From positions 57,034,785 to 57,098,784 of the forward strand of contig ML677326.1 of the NCBI GenBank assembly GCA_007922305.1: a DNA stretch of 64,000 nucleotides, written 5' to 3'. Source of the DNA: Dermatemys mawii. Lineage: Eukaryota; Chordata; Testudines; Dermatemydidae. Positions 61,997 to 64,000 of the stretch are shown here, in pieces (the first letter of the stretch is position 1; the number at the start of each line of letters is the position of its first letter). The translations under genes were made by a program, and so were the position numbers. The notes beneath the pieces are model-generated. The model was given only the letters and a program-made list of their open reading frames with translations, ran no database searches and was not told the origin of the DNA.

Positions 61997-62274
61997 CTTG
62001 GTCTACACTAGGGAGAGGGGTCGACCTAAGATACGCAACTTCAGCTACGTTAATAACGTAGCTGAAGTCAGCGCATCTTAGGCCGACTTACCCACTGTCC
62101 TCATGGGCAGTGGGCTCCCCCATTAACTCCAGCTTGTGCCTTTTGGCAAACTGGAGTTCCGGAGTAGATGGGAGTGCCTTTGACAATCGATTTATCACGT
62201 CTTGACAAGACGCAATAAAATCGATTGACAATAGATCGATCACTACCTGCCAATCTGGCGGGTAGTGAAGACAT
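61997..62274. mobile_element. Foldback DNA element with a CTTGGTCTACACTAG head
   Basis: It begins CTTGGTCTACACTAGGG and ends TAGTGAAGACATG, partly inverted. Inside is a long hairpin: arms 62038-62052 and 62054-62068 match perfectly around one base, and the outer arms 62020-62032 and 62075-62087 match at 12 of 13. CTTGGTCTACACTA heads are frequent in turtle genomes. No target duplication was confirmed. Confidence 0.65.
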
Positions 62275-64000
62275 GCTCAGAAAGCGAGGGTTCTCACGAA
62301 CACTGACACACAGTAAGGTGGAAGATGAGGATGGAATAGATACCATCATTTTTAGTTTCCTCAAGCATATGGATTTTAGTCATACTTGAGAGGTTATTTC
62401 TACAATACTCATTTTATGGTTTAGAATTTTGAAAACTTCACATCCAAAAATTTGCTACTTTATTGTAACAGTGATCTGAGTTAAAACCTACAAGCCAAAA
62501 ATTCAGATATGGTTGAGATGTTATAAAACTTTCTAAATAACACCATTATAACAATGACCACACAACATACAATGTCACTCGTATTCCAGAGAGAATCTCA
62601 TGAGTTTAGAGTTGCAATAACCAGAGTATTTAGTTAATACAGGATTTTCAGCTTTTATTTTAAAAAATTCTAACATTTGTATGATTAATTTAAGTCCTTA
62701 CATATTAATTGGGCTAGATTTTTAATGATTACAAGCCCAGTCATGCAGTTGTTTGTAAATAATTAATGAAAAATTCAGCCTGGGCATAAGCAAGAGCAAC
62801 TTCCATTGACTTGCATTCTAGTGCATACATTCCTATTTTATGGTGCTACTATAACCCACTGGTATGTTATGGATCCCCCTCTGTTCTTCATCCATAAAAT
62901 ATATGGGTCTAGTGCAGTTCTTAGCTTCAGAATCTGGCTTATTTAAGCACAAAACAGAGATTCATGCTTTTAATTCTGAACATCCTTTGTTCAATCCCTG
63001 CTGTCAACCAAACTGACAGCCATACTACAAGCTGACCTCACCTTGTTTTATACAATATGACGTTGTTGTAAGGAGTCTAATTGCATCGGTAGAAAAGCAT
63101 AAGTGAAAGACAAGAACTGCTATCTAAGATGGCCTAACTGTTTCTATTAATTTATGCATCAGATTTTTGTGAGGTATTACAGCGGGACATGCAATCTTTT
63201 TATCTGAACTATCCAAAAATCTTCCCTCACTTTGTACTGCATGTTGAGATTATGGTATATAATTTGAAGGCAAAAGGTGCAGCCTTACTTTAGGATCAAT
63301 GTAGCCATTGTCAAGACAGTATTTTAACTGTTTAAAGATAAAACTACTTTTGTTACTGAACATTTGGACAAGATTAAAAGAAACAAGCCAATAGTGTTTT
63401 TTGCACACTGGTGAGAAATTTAATTCTAAAACTTCTGTACAAAAACACACAGTTCCTAGATTTTTTCCATTATATCTTTGCATTTTTTCCCTGCAAGCCC
63501 CTACATTTCATGAAATGTATGATTTCAATAAATAATAAACTTAACTGCCGTGTCTATACATGTGAATTTTAGACTTCAATGGTATTAAAAGTTAGATGTA
63601 ATTTACTTTATAACCATTGAACATTTTAGAAGCTCTTACAATCATATATTCACACCAAGACAGAAGAGCAAAACTCTTATCTTAAAATTGATTCTCAATG
63701 TCCAGTTCTTCCTACAACACAGTACATCAAACTCTGGGGAGCCCATGATCTCTCACAATAGTCCGTCTTCTCCTGGTGACAGATGGTCCGGACACTTCTT
63801 TCCAAACTGTATAATGAAAGCTATGTACATGTAGTGGACTAGTAATTATTTTACAAACTCTCCCACACAGTGATTGGTGAGCAGAAAAGTATCTCTGGAA
63901 TATTTGGGTAGTTGGTATTTGACGACAGCCCCTGTTACAAGTCAGCAGAATTTCAGTAGTTTTCCAATAGCCATGGTGGTCACACCACACTTAGCTTCTT
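62275..64000. other. PALLD: End of window, intron without recognised elements
   Basis: AT-rich, apparently unique sequence. Minus-strand open frames of 77-87 codons near 63250 and 63727 show no domain and no convincing splice context. Confidence 0.4.

Larger units (their letters stand above)
5012..64000 (-). other. PALLD: Palladin intron upstream of the exon (part)
   Basis: Everything above the exon reads as intron, since no second palladin exon (Ig domains, or the segment just before DPLKLQQ) appears among the minus-strand frames. The intron would be at least 59 kb, and its 5' end lies outside the window. A large intron here fits a nested promoter for the short isoform. A very short or divergent exon could still be hidden. 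Confidence 0.75.

Overview
This is a eukaryotic, AT-rich, intron-dominated window. The organism is most likely a turtle (Testudines). That rests on interspersed repeats I recognise from chelonian genomes (non-autonomous hAT-like elements, ZMYM-like hAT transposase relics, a CR1 3' end, MIRs) and on the single recognisable host exon. No bacterial genes, CRISPR array, rRNA gene or functional tRNA gene is visible.

The only host coding sequence I can support is one exon of palladin (PALLD) on the minus strand at 4321-5011, with canonical splice sites on both sides. It encodes the proline-rich linker between the N-terminal and C-terminal Ig-domain regions, which carries Ena/VASP- and profilin-type proline motifs. 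It also holds the in-frame Met from which the 90-kDa isoform would start. The exon has one surplus base in an A5/G6 run at 4625-4635. Its translation therefore breaks there and resumes in the +1 frame.

The rest of the window is PALLD intron: 1-4320 lies downstream in the gene and 5012-64000 upstream. The long intron is a museum of DNA transposons. There are three GC-rich hAT elements (17694-18410, 35197-35874, 53796-54368). Four copies of a short TAGGGTGACCAGA-type element each carry an 8-bp target duplication. Other elements with target duplications lie at 42006-42396, 58589-58894 and 59643-60215. A Tigger-like TA element lies at 40234-40447. Two broken hAT transposase copies face each other in inverted orientation (21296-22532 on plus, 45080-46786 on minus). 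Retroelements are a CR1 3' end (52985-53203), a decayed LINE reverse-transcriptase tail (24770-25110), several MIR segments and a 617-bp LTR-like unit (60857-61473).

The most interesting host-regulatory candidate is a cluster of a perfect CArG box, a CCAAT box and an AP-1 site at 44039-44097. It lies about 39 kb upstream of the exon and could be an internal promoter or enhancer for the short isoform. I did not find evidence of a wholly new biological system. The best leads are the exon frameshift, that regulatory cluster, the inverted transposase pair and the paired tRNA-like modules.
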